From RGIG4079 sp045637505 (GTDB taxonomy: Bacteria; Bacteroidota; Bacteroidia; Bacteroidales; Muribaculaceae), in NCBI GenBank assembly GCA_045637505.1, contig JAZTZO010000024.1:1-64000 (forward strand): DNA of 64,000 bases. The letters run 5' to 3'. Positions 40,975 to 50,834 of the stretch are shown in pieces; the first letter of the stretch is position 1; each line of letters begins with the position of its first letter. A program made the translations under genes and the position numbers. Under the pieces are notes generated by a model, which searched no databases, was not told the origin of the DNA, and saw nothing but the letters and a program-made list of their open reading frames with translations.

Positions 40975-42402
40975 TTAAGAGTTTTTGCGAAGAATCTTTT
41001 TGACTGCATAAGGAAGTAATAACACTCCTATTGCGGCTGGGATATACCATCCTATATAGAAATATCCTAATATACATGTCATGGCAACGACAAAAGAGAA
41101 TGTTGCAAGTTTCGCCACACCTTTGCCTAAATGTAGGTGATAGCGATATCGATAGATTATGCCTACAATGAGGGCATATATTATGTACCACACCATGTAT
41201 GCAACGCCGAGGCCATCTATTCCCCAATGGGTATATGCAATAATGTTGAGCGTGATGTAAGTGATAGCACTTGTGGTCTCGGTCAATAAAAAAATCTTGC
41301 CATCGCCTCGGGCGAGTATAACATATGCCATGCACCACGAAATGGCTCGGAATATAGTACCTATTACAGCCCACACTATAAATGGCAGAATGACCATGAA
41401 TTCCGAAGAATAAAGTATCTGTATGATAAGTTGGCTCGAAGCAATAAATATGGCAATCACAGGCAATATAATCCACAGCATAATCACTATCTCGTGCGAC
41501 ACAAAGATAGATGTGCGTTTAGCCGATGTGATTGCTTGCGATAGTCGAGGGTAATATTCCATGATGATAGCAGTGAATATGATGCCCATATACTTATTTA
41601 CAATCGTTATCCCGGCTTGATAATGTCCGGCAATGGAGGTGTCGCCCACAGTGTTGAGATAGGTCATGAATAAATATGATACCAAGTTATTCATAATCAA
41701 TGATGCTGTGAGGAAAATGCCAAGCGAAATGAAACTTTTGCCCTTGCTTAATGTTTCGTCAAACGATACTTGTGGGTGAGGTTTGGGTATTGATGCTCGT
41801 TGAGTAAATATCGCTATGGTAGAGGCTAAAGAGAACACGATAAGGGCTGGTATCACACTATCTACTCCCCAAAAATAAAACATCGGGATAGAGATAACTA
41901 CGCCAGCAACAACTCCCCACATAGAGGCTCGAGCCAAGCGCTTGAGTTGTTGCGTGCCTTGAAGTATTGCCAACTCTCCATTTTGATAAGTTGACATAAA
42001 TATGATTATCCCTATGGCGATAAAAGCATATATGTGCTTGTCGTCGTTAAACGTGAAATGGCTCAAAAGAGGAGACAGCGCAATCGTGGCGACCAATCCT
42101 ATAGCACCCAATGCCAATGCCCATCGGCGCACGATTATGATAATATTGTTGGTGCTTGATTTAGGAGATGCCGCAATGTCGCGTACGGCACTATCTCTAA
42201 TGCCAAGATTGAATATAATGTTTAAAAGTTCAATGGCTGAATTGTAAATTCCAAAAAGTCCCACTCCCACGGCTCCTATCCACACAGCAATGAGTTTTGT
42301 GCGCACAATTGAACAAAGAATATTGACGACTTGCACTCCGCCAAATATTCCAAGAGCTTTCAGTGCCCCTTGTGTGAGATTGCTTTTTGAAAGTCGTGGC
42401 AT
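40975..42402 (-). CDS. Polysaccharide flippase / O-antigen translocase (Wzx-like)
   Basis: An integral membrane protein of 475 residues with about 12 hydrophobic segments. It starts SKSNLTQGALKALGIFGGVQ, which is typical of Wzx-like MATE-fold flippases that move undecaprenyl-linked glycan units across the inner membrane. It ends in a Lys/Arg-rich tail. No glycosyltransferase locus surrounds it; its neighbours are an EnvC-like factor, DUF4292 and a TPR protein in the same direction (8 bases apart from the EnvC-like gene), so it probably belongs to this envelope operon. Confidence 0.85.
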   Translation of the reverse strand: MPRLSKSNLTQGALKALGIFGGVQVVNILCSIVRTKLIAVWIGAVGVGLFGIYNSAIELLNIIFNLGIRDSAVRDIAASPKSSTNNIIIIVRRWALALGAIGLVATIALSPLLSHFTFNDDKHIYAFIAIGIIIFMSTYQNGELAILQGTQQLKRLARASMWGVVAGVVISIPMFYFWGVDSVIPALIVFSLASTIAIFTQRASIPKPHPQVSFDETLSKGKSFISLGIFLTASLIMNNLVSYLFMTYLNTVGDTSIAGHYQAGITIVNKYMGIIFTAIIMEYYPRLSQAITSAKRTSIFVSHEIVIMLWIILPVIAIFIASSQLIIQILYSSEFMVILPFIVWAVIGTIFRAISWCMAYVILARGDGKIFLLTETTSAITYITLNIIAYTHWGIDGLGVAYMVWYIIYALIVGIIYRYRYHLHLGKGVAKLATFSFVVAMTCILGYFYIGWYIPAAIGVLLLPYAVKKILRKNS

Positions 42403-42409
42403 CGTGGTA

Positions 42410-43786
42410 TTATTTTAGCCAATGTTGAGGGTTGAGTTTTTCGGTCTCTTTTCTCACCTCAAAGTGTAATATTTTGCGATTATTGTTGTCGGGGTCGGCA
42501 TATAGTCCACCAAGAGGTTGTGTCGCAGTTACCTTATCACCCATTCTCACCGATGATGAGGATAGGTTGCCATATACAGTGAGGTAGCTGCCATGTCGCA
42601 CCATCACCACGGTGTTGTATCCTGGAATGGTTACAACAGCCGAGACAACTCCGTCAAATACCGAACGCACCACACCGTCTGATAGAAGTTCAATCTCAAT
42701 ACCTATGTTGTTAGTTTCAATATTAGGAAGGTCTTTGTGGCGTTGGCGACCAAATGTGCTCACTACTCTGCATTTACCCGAGAGTGGGTAGGGGAGGCGA
42801 CCTTTGTTATTTTCAAATGTGCTTGATAACTTGTTTATAGCCTCGGTTTCGGGATCAATGATGGGGACTTGAGGCTCTTCTTTTTCAATACTTTGAGCAT
42901 TGTCCTTGGATATTGGTTCCTTCTTTTGAGGTTGATCTTTTTGCTTTTCTTTTTGTTGTTGCTCCTCTTTTTTGCGTTTTTCGGCAAGAAGTCGTTCTTG
43001 TTCTTTGCGTTTCTTTTCGGCCTCTTTTCGTTTTTTCTCGGCTTCGGTACGACGCTTCTTTTCGGCAGCTTGTTGCTCGGCAATAATTTGATTTAGACGC
43101 TTATCGAGTTGCTTTATTTCATTTTGTTTTTGTTTCACATAAGCCTCCAACTCCTTGCGCTCTTTTTTGAGGTTGGCAACAATTTGCGATTGCTCTTTTT
43201 TATTGTTCTTGAGCGTTTGTTGCACTTGTGCCACTTGCTTTAATGATGTAGCTTTGGTTGAGTGTAATGTTACCAACGACTTTTTGGTATCATCAATCGA
43301 TGCTAAAGCGTTTTTAATCTCTTGCGATTTGCCATTTTGCCACGATGCAAATTGGCGTATGTATCTTATGCGACGAAATGCGTTAGAGAACGATTTAGAC
43401 GAAAAAATAAATGCTATATTGCTTGTTGAATGGCGAGTGGCTCTAATGGAGCGTAGCACATTCTTATAGTTGTTGCGAAGAACAACTAAATGTTGCTCAA
43501 GGGCAATTATTGAATCATTGAGTCGAACCATTGAAGTGTCAATGGAATCAATGTCGTTTTTTATGCGATTGAGAGTTATGGTATTTTCTGATATTTCGGC
43601 AGCAATGAGATTTAATTGATTAATTTTCTCTTTGGTTGCTTTTTTATTTGATTCAATTTTGCGTTTAGTTTCTTTAATCTCTTTATTGGCTTGTTGCTTC
43701 TCTTGTTTTATGCTACTTTGAGACTTGTCGGCAAGAATTGCTGTTACCGAAAAGAGTGCTAATAATATGAAGAAAAGTCGTTTCAT
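42410..43786 (-). CDS. EnvC-like murein hydrolase activator (LytM domain with degenerate active site)
   Basis: A signal peptide is followed by a long coiled coil (about 20-300, very rich in Lys/Glu/Gln) and a C-terminal LytM/M23 domain (about 345-458). The usual zinc ligands are altered: the H-x-G-x-D site reads N-I-G-I-E, and the Y-x-H-L site reads YGNLSS, while HFEV is kept. This matches EnvC-type regulators that activate amidases at the septum and do not themselves cut peptidoglycan. The length is 458 residues. It overlaps no neighbour and sits in an operon with DUF4292 and TPR genes. Confidence 0.88.
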   Translation of the reverse strand: MKRLFFILLALFSVTAILADKSQSSIKQEKQQANKEIKETKRKIESNKKATKEKINQLNLIAAEISENTITLNRIKNDIDSIDTSMVRLNDSIIALEQHLVVLRNNYKNVLRSIRATRHSTSNIAFIFSSKSFSNAFRRIRYIRQFASWQNGKSQEIKNALASIDDTKKSLVTLHSTKATSLKQVAQVQQTLKNNKKEQSQIVANLKKERKELEAYVKQKQNEIKQLDKRLNQIIAEQQAAEKKRRTEAEKKRKEAEKKRKEQERLLAEKRKKEEQQQKEKQKDQPQKKEPISKDNAQSIEKEEPQVPIIDPETEAINKLSSTFENNKGRLPYPLSGKCRVVSTFGRQRHKDLPNIETNNIGIEIELLSDGVVRSVFDGVVSAVVTIPGYNTVVMVRHGSYLTVYGNLSSSSVRMGDKVTATQPLGGLYADPDNNNRKILHFEVRKETEKLNPQHWLK

Positions 43787-43797
43787 TGATAGTAGAT

Positions 43798-44628
43798 TTA
43801 AAATGCTTTTAATAAAGAATTGGCATCAATGCGTCGATAACCTTTAGGCGCCTTCCATTTGATAGATGCACCGGTGTTCCATTTAGCATTTTCTATGTCC
43901 CACGAAATGCTGGCTTTTAGGGGGATATTTTTTAATGATGTCGATAGGTCAACTCTATTAGAGACATTGCCTGCCATGGTCATCGTTGCGGGATTGTAGC
44001 AACATGTTGCTCTGCTTTTGTTGAAATCAATCATTAACATTGATAATTCATCAGAGTTGTTGCCAAAAAGGAATGCATACTGCACACCTTGTAAGTCGCA
44101 ATGAGGAGCTGCGGTCCACAAGTCTTTACCTAATGACAATTTAATCTCTTTGTTCATCTCATAGGCCATTGTGCCTTTCCCCAACATAAAGGCGCGTCCC
44201 AACAATAGGTCTTGCAAATTGCCTATCGTTATAGGATAACTTGTGAGAAATTTCTTAATGTCCTCGGCAATATAAATTTTGTTTAACTTATATGAGGCAT
44301 AAATAGAGTCGGTATTGGCATATAATGTAGCCACCTCAAATCCTAATGCTCTTATTGAAATATAGAGGCTCTTGTCTTTAATCATCGTTGCTCGCCCCGA
44401 TATTGCTAAATTCTTGGGTTGAGAAAGAGATATTTCGAGTGGTATTACTACATCTTCCCAGTTTTTATATTTTGAAGTAGCGTCGCCGAGATGTTTTAGT
44501 AATAGATATGTAGTATCGTTGTCGGAGTAAAGCGATGAGGATGGCGCTGATGTGGTGTTCTTTGAAGAACCACAAGCGGTCATCGCAATAACCAATACAA
44601 TGCACAATATGTTGTATAAATATTTCAT
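43798..44628 (-). CDS. DUF4292 lipoprotein (LolA/LolB-like fold)
   Basis: The leader MKYLYNILCIVLVIAMTAC is a lipoprotein signal. The 250-residue mature part is beta-rich with ISIRALGFEVATLYANTDSIYA and LGRAFMLGKG, matching DUF4292, which structurally resembles LolA/LolB lipoprotein carriers. A role in outer-membrane lipoprotein delivery is inferred from fold and from its fixed place between EnvC-like and TPR genes. It lies 6 bases after the TPR gene. Confidence 0.82.
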   Translation of the reverse strand: MKYLYNILCIVLVIAMTACGSSKNTTSAPSSSLYSDNDTTYLLLKHLGDATSKYKNWEDVVIPLEISLSQPKNLAISGRATMIKDKSLYISIRALGFEVATLYANTDSIYASYKLNKIYIAEDIKKFLTSYPITIGNLQDLLLGRAFMLGKGTMAYEMNKEIKLSLGKDLWTAAPHCDLQGVQYAFLFGNNSDELSMLMIDFNKSRATCCYNPATMTMAGNVSNRVDLSTSLKNIPLKASISWDIENAKWNTGASIKWKAPKGYRRIDANSLLKAF

Positions 44629-44634
44629 TGCACG

Positions 44635-46404
44635 CTATTCGTAGAAAAAAGTTTTATGTTTTACTTTTTTTTGTAGTAATTCGTTGTTGGGTTCAAGGTC
44701 TAATGCTTGTTCCCATTGCTCAACAGCTTTCTCAGGCTCTCCACACATGAAATATATATCTCCTGCGTGATGATGCAGCTCGGCCGAAGGTTCGTCCTCG
44801 TATTTTAGTGCTGTTTCAATATGTTGACGAGCCGTCTCATAGTTTTTCTTTTTAAAGAAAATCCAAGCATAAGTATCGAGTGAATTGACATTCTCGGGCT
44901 CTTCGGTTACCGATCGCGCACTCATTCGCTCGGCCTTGTCGAGTTCGGTCTCTTGTGTTGCGAGGTAATAAGCATAATTGTTGAGAGTGAGGAGATTGTC
45001 GGGGTTGGCATTGAGCGATAATTCGTAATATTGCGATACACTATCACAAGGAATATCACTATTCTTTTGGAGAATATCGCCTATTGAGCAATAAGCCGAT
45101 GATAATAGAACATTATTGTCGGTTAACGAAATAGTGCGATGAAAATATTTTAGCGCTTCATCATCGTTCTTAAGCAACTGCTGTGATAGACCTGCTTGAT
45201 ATAGTATGACGGGATTTTCAGGGAAATAATGAATGCCTCGATTTACTGCGTCATTAACTATTTGAGCATCGGAGGTTTGAGAGCATAATGAAATGTATTG
45301 TATCCACGCCTCTTCGTTTGAAGGGTCAATATCGAGGGCATATGACAACTGTTCTGCAGCACGAAGGAAATCTTTAATTGTTGCTAAATATGCGCTATAA
45401 AGTTCGTGAATGTGATATTGGTGAGGGTGTTGCTCAAGAAGCACCGAAAGCAATTCCTCTATGCGCCCTTGTTGTGCAGGGTCGTTATATAGTTGACGAA
45501 TGTAGCCAGTGAGTAATTGCAGTTTAGCCTCAAGGTCGAGGTCATCGTGCTTTAAAACATTAAATACCTCGTTGTCGTAGGCAACACTATCGCCAATAAC
45601 AAGGTAATAGTTGGCTCTTTGGAAGAATGCATTACCATTGGTAGGATCCAACTCGCATGCTTTGTTGAGATATCGCAATGCTTTATCTTTATCATCAAGG
45701 TAATCATAAATCTGTCCGGCAAATACATTGTATTCCGAGTTGTTGGGTGAAGATTCTAATAACGCATTTAGTTCACCAATGATATTGGCTGAATCTTTTA
45801 TGGCCGAATAAGCGCGAATTTTGCGCGATGTGATGCCTATATCTTTCCCCTCGGCAACCTCTATGCGATTGTAGGTTGCTACGGCTTTTGCTATCTGGGT
45901 GGTGTCGGCCGATGCCGAAAGAACATCGGCATAGCGTAATGTGATTTCTATTTTTTCGGGAAATATAGAGTCGAGAGTTTTCCACACACGAAGCGATTCT
46001 TCGCGCCATCCTATCTTATCGGTAATGACACCATATTTATAACTCGAATAATAATCTTCGGGGTGAGCATTAAAGTGTCTTCGTGCAAGGGCATGAGCTT
46101 TGAAAAAAGCAGCTGAATCTTCTTGAAATAGAATCATGTCAATCATGCCTTTTTCATAGCTAATGCTTGTGTCGATTGAGTCAAGTTCATATGCACGATT
46201 GAGGAGCGAATAATATTGCCCCACCTTGTCATGTTCATATTGATTGGTGCTTTCAAGGAAGATATATGCTGCTTTACGCTTGTTGGCCTCTTTGTCCCAA
46301 TCGTTGGATGATGCAAAAAGCGATGTTGCCATTGTTAATGCAACAATGACAACCGACAATGATATAATTGCTTTCGTGATTATGTTTCTCACTTTGCTAT
46401 GCAT
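44635..46404 (-). CDS. TPR-repeat protein of the envelope operon
   Basis: Starting at the ATG at 46404 the protein has 589 residues. A signal/anchor segment (ITKAIISLSVVIVALTMATS) is followed by about ten tetratricopeptide repeats, for example AFFQRANYYLVIGDSVAYDN and ALKYFHRTISL. TPR proteins scaffold complexes, and the neighbours suggest an envelope role. A longer frame up to 46512 exists but overlaps dut; the ATG shares its A with the dut stop (TAATG), implying translational coupling. Confidence 0.82.
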   Translation of the reverse strand: MHSKVRNIITKAIISLSVVIVALTMATSLFASSNDWDKEANKRKAAYIFLESTNQYEHDKVGQYYSLLNRAYELDSIDTSISYEKGMIDMILFQEDSAAFFKAHALARRHFNAHPEDYYSSYKYGVITDKIGWREESLRVWKTLDSIFPEKIEITLRYADVLSASADTTQIAKAVATYNRIEVAEGKDIGITSRKIRAYSAIKDSANIIGELNALLESSPNNSEYNVFAGQIYDYLDDKDKALRYLNKACELDPTNGNAFFQRANYYLVIGDSVAYDNEVFNVLKHDDLDLEAKLQLLTGYIRQLYNDPAQQGRIEELLSVLLEQHPHQYHIHELYSAYLATIKDFLRAAEQLSYALDIDPSNEEAWIQYISLCSQTSDAQIVNDAVNRGIHYFPENPVILYQAGLSQQLLKNDDEALKYFHRTISLTDNNVLLSSAYCSIGDILQKNSDIPCDSVSQYYELSLNANPDNLLTLNNYAYYLATQETELDKAERMSARSVTEEPENVNSLDTYAWIFFKKKNYETARQHIETALKYEDEPSAELHHHAGDIYFMCGEPEKAVEQWEQALDLEPNNELLQKKVKHKTFFYE

Positions 46405-46847
46405 TAATTTACTCCGGTGTGACCAAAGCCTCCGGCTCCGCGTTCCGAGTCGTCGAGCGTTTCCACCTCGCACCAGTTTACCGATGAATAATTGGTAACT
46501 ACCATTTGGCATATGCGTTCGCCATGGTTAACCACAAATGGTTCGTTTGATAGATTAATCAATATCACACCTATTTCGCCACGATAATCGGCATCGATAG
46601 TTCCAGGAGTGTTTACAAGCGAAATGCCATGTTTTAGAGCCAATCCACTGCGAGGGCGTATTTGACATTCATATCCTTGAGGCAACTCAATGAAGATGCC
46701 TGTTGGCACTAATGCTCTTTCAAGAGGCTTGAGTGTTATGGGTTCAGCGAGGTTAGCACGAAGGTCCATTCCAGCCGATGAGGGGGTGCTATATGAAGGT
46801 AGCGGATTTGATGACTTATTTATGATTTTTACTGTTACTTTATCCAT
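46404..46847 (-). CDS. dut: dUTP diphosphatase
   Basis: Dut hydrolyses dUTP to dUMP, keeping uracil out of DNA and feeding thymidylate synthesis. All five motifs are visible: AGMDLRA, RPRSGLALKHG, GTIDADYRGEIGV, a G-E-R-I-C-Q-M segment, and the C-terminal RGAGGFGHTG. At 147 residues from the ATG at 46847 it has the normal length; the longer in-frame start at 46895 adds 16 residues that the family lacks. It begins the operon with the TPR, DUF4292, EnvC-like and flippase genes. Confidence 0.96.
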   Translation of the reverse strand: MDKVTVKIINKSSNPLPSYSTPSSAGMDLRANLAEPITLKPLERALVPTGIFIELPQGYECQIRPRSGLALKHGISLVNTPGTIDADYRGEIGVILINLSNEPFVVNHGERICQMVVTNYSSVNWCEVETLDDSERGAGGFGHTGVN

Positions 46848-46983
46848 AATTATTTCGTTAAAATTTGTGTTGATAATATTATGCGAAAATAACAAAAATA
46901 TATGATTTTTTCATCATTAATTCATGATTTTTATAAATGATAATGTGATTTTAAGACTAATTGTTTTTTTAGGGTTGTAAATT

Positions 46984-47010
46984 GTGAATAATGCATTATG
47001 CATTGTGAAT
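46984..47010. repeat. TGCAT-type A/T palindromic repeat before the SDR gene
   Basis: GTGAATAATGCATTATGCAT followed by TGTGAATT shares its core, ATGCATAATGCATTA in inverted orientation, with the repeat at 30690-30728. It lies just upstream of the -7 element of the following gene. Confidence 0.5.
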
Positions 47011-47019
47011 TAATTGTGC

Positions 47020-47027
47020 TATCTTTG
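47020..47027 (+). promoter_or_regulatory. -7 element of the SDR gene
   Basis: TATCTTTG ends 7 bases before the ATG at 47035, giving a nearly leaderless transcript. It also rules out the in-frame start at 47014, which would lie upstream of the promoter. Confidence 0.6.
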
Positions 47028-47034
47028 TGACATT

Positions 47035-47886
47035 ATGGCCGATAATTATTTGGAACGAAAAATGGAGGATTATCGCTCGGGAAAGGGCGCAACCGCTAAA
47101 GTGAAACGGGTGTCATTGGGCGCAAAACCTGGTGAAATTAGTGTAAAATTTCCTCCTCGACGAGTGTTTGTAACAGGCGGGGCATCGGGGATAGGGCGAG
47201 CTATTGTTGAGGCTTTTCGTAAAGCCGATTGTCGTGTGGCATTTTGTGATATCGATAGCAAAGCGGGGGCTGCAACAGCTCAAGCCACAGGAGCTCAATT
47301 TCACCCTGTTGATGTGCGTGATGTTGATGCGTTAGAAGCGTGTATGGCACGATTGCTAGATGCGTGGGGAGATATAGATGTGATTGTCAATAATGTGGGG
47401 GTAGGCAATTTTGTTCCTCTCATAGAGTCAACGATTGATGACTTTGAAGAGGTATTGAAAACCAACCTTCGCCCAGTATTTGTTACTTCTCGCCGATTGG
47501 CTATTCATCGCACTAATAATGGGGGAGAACCTGCCTATGGACGCATCATAAATTTATGTTCTACTCGATATAAACAAAGCGAAATGGGGACCGAAGGTTA
47601 TGCTGCGTCAAAGGGAGGAATTGCATCGTTGACACATGCCCTTATGATGTCGTTGGCACCACTTGGTATTACTGTCAACTGTATCTCACCGGGATGGATT
47701 GAAAATGCTCAATATCCTGCAATGACCGAGGAAGATCATTTGCAACATCCTTCGCGTCGAGTGGGTAAAGTAGAAGACATAGCGCGCATGTGTGTGTTCC
47801 TTGCAATGCCCGAAAATGATTTTATCAACGGCGAAAATATCGTAATTGACGGAGGTATGACTCGCAAAATGATTTATGTGGAGTAG
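47035..47886 (+). CDS. SDR family oxidoreductase
   Basis: A classical short-chain dehydrogenase of 283 residues. It shows the NAD(P)-binding TGGASGIG, a D in the beta-3 acidic position (CDID), NNVGVGN, the catalytic Ser in LCSTRY and Y-A-A-S-K, and a C-terminal INGENIVIDGGMTRKMIY. An N-terminal extension of about 40 residues (ending LGAKPGEISVKFPPRRV) precedes the Rossmann fold, which is longer than usual. The substrate is unknown. Confidence 0.88.
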   Translation: MADNYLERKMEDYRSGKGATAKVKRVSLGAKPGEISVKFPPRRVFVTGGASGIGRAIVEAFRKADCRVAFCDIDSKAGAATAQATGAQFHPVDVRDVDALEACMARLLDAWGDIDVIVNNVGVGNFVPLIESTIDDFEEVLKTNLRPVFVTSRRLAIHRTNNGGEPAYGRIINLCSTRYKQSEMGTEGYAASKGGIASLTHALMMSLAPLGITVNCISPGWIENAQYPAMTEEDHLQHPSRRVGKVEDIARMCVFLAMPENDFINGENIVIDGGMTRKMIYVE

Positions 47887-47909
47887 AGAATACTTAATAA
47901 TTAAATAAC

Positions 47910-47952
47910 ATGGAGGTGTGTCGAAACTAAAAATAAGTTGACACACCTCCAT
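47910..47952 (+). terminator. Terminator between convergent genes
   Basis: ATGGAGGTGTGTC pairs perfectly with GACACACCTCCAT (47910-47922/47940-47952), with CGTTTTATT behind. It probably serves both the SDR gene and the minus-strand gene ending at 47974. Confidence 0.75.
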
Positions 47953-47973
47953 CGTTTTATTAAATCAAGGATG

Positions 47974-50697
47974 TTACTTGATAATCACTTTAGTGGCTTT
48001 TTTGCCTTCGGTTTTGATGAAAATGCCATTTGAAGGATTTTTCACTTCCACACCATAAATGTTGTAATACTTGGTATCAACATCTTCTTTCTCGGTTCTA
48101 ATCGATTCAATGCCGGTAAATACCTCGCCAGTAAATGTGCCCGATAGAGGTATGATTACATCGTCGGCATAGGTCGATGATATGCGAAGCACGGCATTGT
48201 GAGATTCTGTTGTGGGGTTGACTGGATTGTAGGTGACAGTTAATGTCGATGATTTAGAAAGAGCATTAATGTTTTTTGTTGTAACGCTGAAAAACTCGGC
48301 ATTATCTCCAGCAAGTGTAACCGATAAGTCACCTTTTAGATAATCGTTTGAGAGGTTGAGCGATTGTGATGCTGTGGTCGCTGTGCTAAACGATAAAGTG
48401 GTTGAGGCTGGAGTGGTTTTGCCTTTTGAAAGAGGTAATTTTACACCCCAAGGTAATCCGGCTTCTTTATAAAGGTTGTTGTATCTGATGAGGTTTACAT
48501 TGCGGTCGCCACCAGGGCCATTTGCGATATTGAGATACATATAAGGACGACCATTTGAGGCGCGGCGAATTTTAATTCCTTCGGGCTCTCCATGCGACAT
48601 CGACATGATTACCGAGGCCTTTACTTGGCGGCGAAGGTGCGATTTTCCTGTGCGCCAGTTGTAGGCGTGGAAAATGACAGTAGGTTTTTTGTCGATAGAA
48701 GCCTCATGCTCAATGCCACAACCCTCCATAAAGTATATGTAATCGCCCGAGATAGTGAATCCTTGATGATCCCAAGTCCAGAATCCTTCGTCGCCTGTAA
48801 TTCCGCTATAAGCATCGGCGCCTTTGTCGATTTGGAATGTGTTGATTAGAGCAGGGCGAGCAGCTCCGTTCATGAGGTGGTCGAGTATTTCATCAAAGTG
48901 ATATACCTCAACACACATTGGGCCCCCTTTTTTGCGCGATAACACTGCCAAGTATCGAGAGGTTTCATCAATAGCAGGGCAATGCCCATACCATGATGAA
49001 CTTTTCTTCTCGTTATCGGTTTTAAAGTTGTATATTGGGCGTGTTTTTTGGTTTATATCAACAAAAGATGTTTTGCTACCACTGCAATCGACCAATGATG
49101 GGTAAGTGGCTTTTAAGTTTGCACTATGATAGGGGAATATTGTGATGCCATTTGACAGGCAGCTCTCGCCTGTTGAGTTGAGTGCTCCATATCCACCGCA
49201 ACACACCCAGTTCTTGTCGTCATGACGGAAGATTACCATGTTAGATCCATGGCCGGCATGGATTGCATCGATATGTGCACGTTTTTCGGTAGAGGTGTTG
49301 GCGTTGTAAACACGAGTGATGAGTTGAGCCTCAACGCAACCATAGGTAGATAAGTTGTTTGCTACACTTTGGTTTTGAATGTGGTTGAAATAATAGTAGG
49401 GGTTGCCATTGTCGTCAAAGTCATATTCGCTGATGTCGAAACTTTGTGCAACGCGAGCGCTACGGGCATTTTCCCACCCTTTTAATACTTGCTCATACGA
49501 TACATTTTGGCTTTCGCGAAAATCATAGAAACCAAAACTGCTTGAGTAGAATCGTTCTTGGGCAGTTTTGCCTGGCATTTTGATGTGAGCCAAACACATA
49601 TCGCTATTGTCAAAGTAGTTATATCGAGCATCAACGGTTACATCGCCCATATAATCTTTGTTGCAATACAATACATAGTTGTAGTTATCGTCGGTATAGG
49701 TAGTTTTGCTCAAAAATACGTTGTGATTAATTTTTGCAGTTGTGCCCACAGGCTTCACATATGTCTCGGTGCTATTTTTATCGCCTTGGAAATATCTTAT
49801 GAGGGCATATAGAGTTTGACGCCCTGTACATTTATTAAATCCATTGTGCGATACATTGATGTTTGTTTTGCCTGCTAGTGAGTTGCGATTTAAGTAAACG
49901 CAAAATGCTCCACCACGCGCATTAGCAGCAGCGCTTGCGTTATATAATGATTTACCCACCTCTTGAAATTTATTGTTGGTGATAGTTATATTTCCACGAG
50001 AGTTGGCCACTTCGATGCTGTTGCCACCATCGGTAAATTGATTGTCGTGGATGGTGATATTGCCATATCCTCCACCTATTGAAATAAATGGGCAGAAGTT
50101 TGTGGCTTTGCTTCCATTAAAATCGTTGTGAGAGATGTTTATATTTTCATATCTTAATTGAGAGACATCTTGTAGCGCATTGGCATCGGAATATGATTTG
50201 CCAAAGTAGAATACCGCTGTTGATGCACCGAGTGTTGATGCTTCAACGAGGTTGTATTTCAATGTGATATTTTTGAGGGGCGTTCCATTGACTGCAGTGG
50301 TGTTAACTACTCGCCCTGCGCCGGTAAACTTTAGTCCGTTGAGCGTAACGCCGTCGGCATTAATAGTGATAGTGCCAGTAAAGGTTGATTCGCTTGAAGT
50401 GTTTCGTTTTCCTGAACGAACATCTTTCCAACTGTTGCTCCCGAAAATCGATACATTGTCAACATCGAGAGTGAAATTGCCCGAATAAGTGCCTGGCGCC
50501 AAAAATATATTATCCCCTTCTGTTGCGATGTTGAGCACTTCTTGAAGGGTTTGGAAATGTGTTGTACCTGCTTTAAATATTCGTTGTTGGTAATTTGTTT
50601 CTTGATCAGGAGTGTAGTTGGTTGATACTAAATAATCGGTAGCATTTGAAATGAAAATACTACATAATGATAGGATTAAAATGCTAATTTTCTTCAT
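47974..50697 (-). CDS. Large secreted beta-helix and propeller-like protein with sorting tail
   Basis: The protein has 907 residues with a signal peptide (MKKISILILSLCSIFISNA). Residues 50-400 form a right-handed parallel beta-helix of the pectate-lyase type (many ITINADGVTLNGL, NITIHDNQF, NITITNNKF turns). Residues about 440-770 carry W-, H- and G-rich blade-like segments (GHGSNMVIFRHDDKNWVC, FWTWDHQGFTISGDYIYFME, SHGEPEGIKI) that recall the TagC / phage receptor-binding five-bladed propeller. A choice-of-anchor-like beta domain follows (about 780-870), then a type IX-like tail ending YNIYGVEVKNPSNGIFI. It is a probable surface glycan-binding or cleaving protein. The propeller call is tentative. 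Confidence 0.65.
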   Translation of the reverse strand: MKKISILILSLCSIFISNATDYLVSTNYTPDQETNYQQRIFKAGTTHFQTLQEVLNIATEGDNIFLAPGTYSGNFTLDVDNVSIFGSNSWKDVRSGKRNTSSESTFTGTITINADGVTLNGLKFTGAGRVVNTTAVNGTPLKNITLKYNLVEASTLGASTAVFYFGKSYSDANALQDVSQLRYENINISHNDFNGSKATNFCPFISIGGGYGNITIHDNQFTDGGNSIEVANSRGNITITNNKFQEVGKSLYNASAAANARGGAFCVYLNRNSLAGKTNINVSHNGFNKCTGRQTLYALIRYFQGDKNSTETYVKPVGTTAKINHNVFLSKTTYTDDNYNYVLYCNKDYMGDVTVDARYNYFDNSDMCLAHIKMPGKTAQERFYSSSFGFYDFRESQNVSYEQVLKGWENARSARVAQSFDISEYDFDDNGNPYYYFNHIQNQSVANNLSTYGCVEAQLITRVYNANTSTEKRAHIDAIHAGHGSNMVIFRHDDKNWVCCGGYGALNSTGESCLSNGITIFPYHSANLKATYPSLVDCSGSKTSFVDINQKTRPIYNFKTDNEKKSSSWYGHCPAIDETSRYLAVLSRKKGGPMCVEVYHFDEILDHLMNGAARPALINTFQIDKGADAYSGITGDEGFWTWDHQGFTISGDYIYFMEGCGIEHEASIDKKPTVIFHAYNWRTGKSHLRRQVKASVIMSMSHGEPEGIKIRRASNGRPYMYLNIANGPGGDRNVNLIRYNNLYKEAGLPWGVKLPLSKGKTTPASTTLSFSTATTASQSLNLSNDYLKGDLSVTLAGDNAEFFSVTTKNINALSKSSTLTVTYNPVNPTTESHNAVLRISSTYADDVIIPLSGTFTGEVFTGIESIRTEKEDVDTKYYNIYGVEVKNPSNGIFIKTEGKKATKVIIK

Positions 50698-50834
50698 GAT
50701 ACTATATGCTTCGTTGGAAATTTCTGCAAGTTACAAATTTTTCAACAAAACATAATAATAAATGCAAATAAAATTGCTAAAGCGATATAAAAGGCCTATT
50801 TGTAGATAAAATAACCCCGAAGAGGTGGATTTAA

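Noticed and set aside
42835..43096. Frames opposite and inside the EnvC-like coiled coil
   Set aside because: They are low-complexity Lys- or Phe/Leu-rich shadows of the coiled-coil region.
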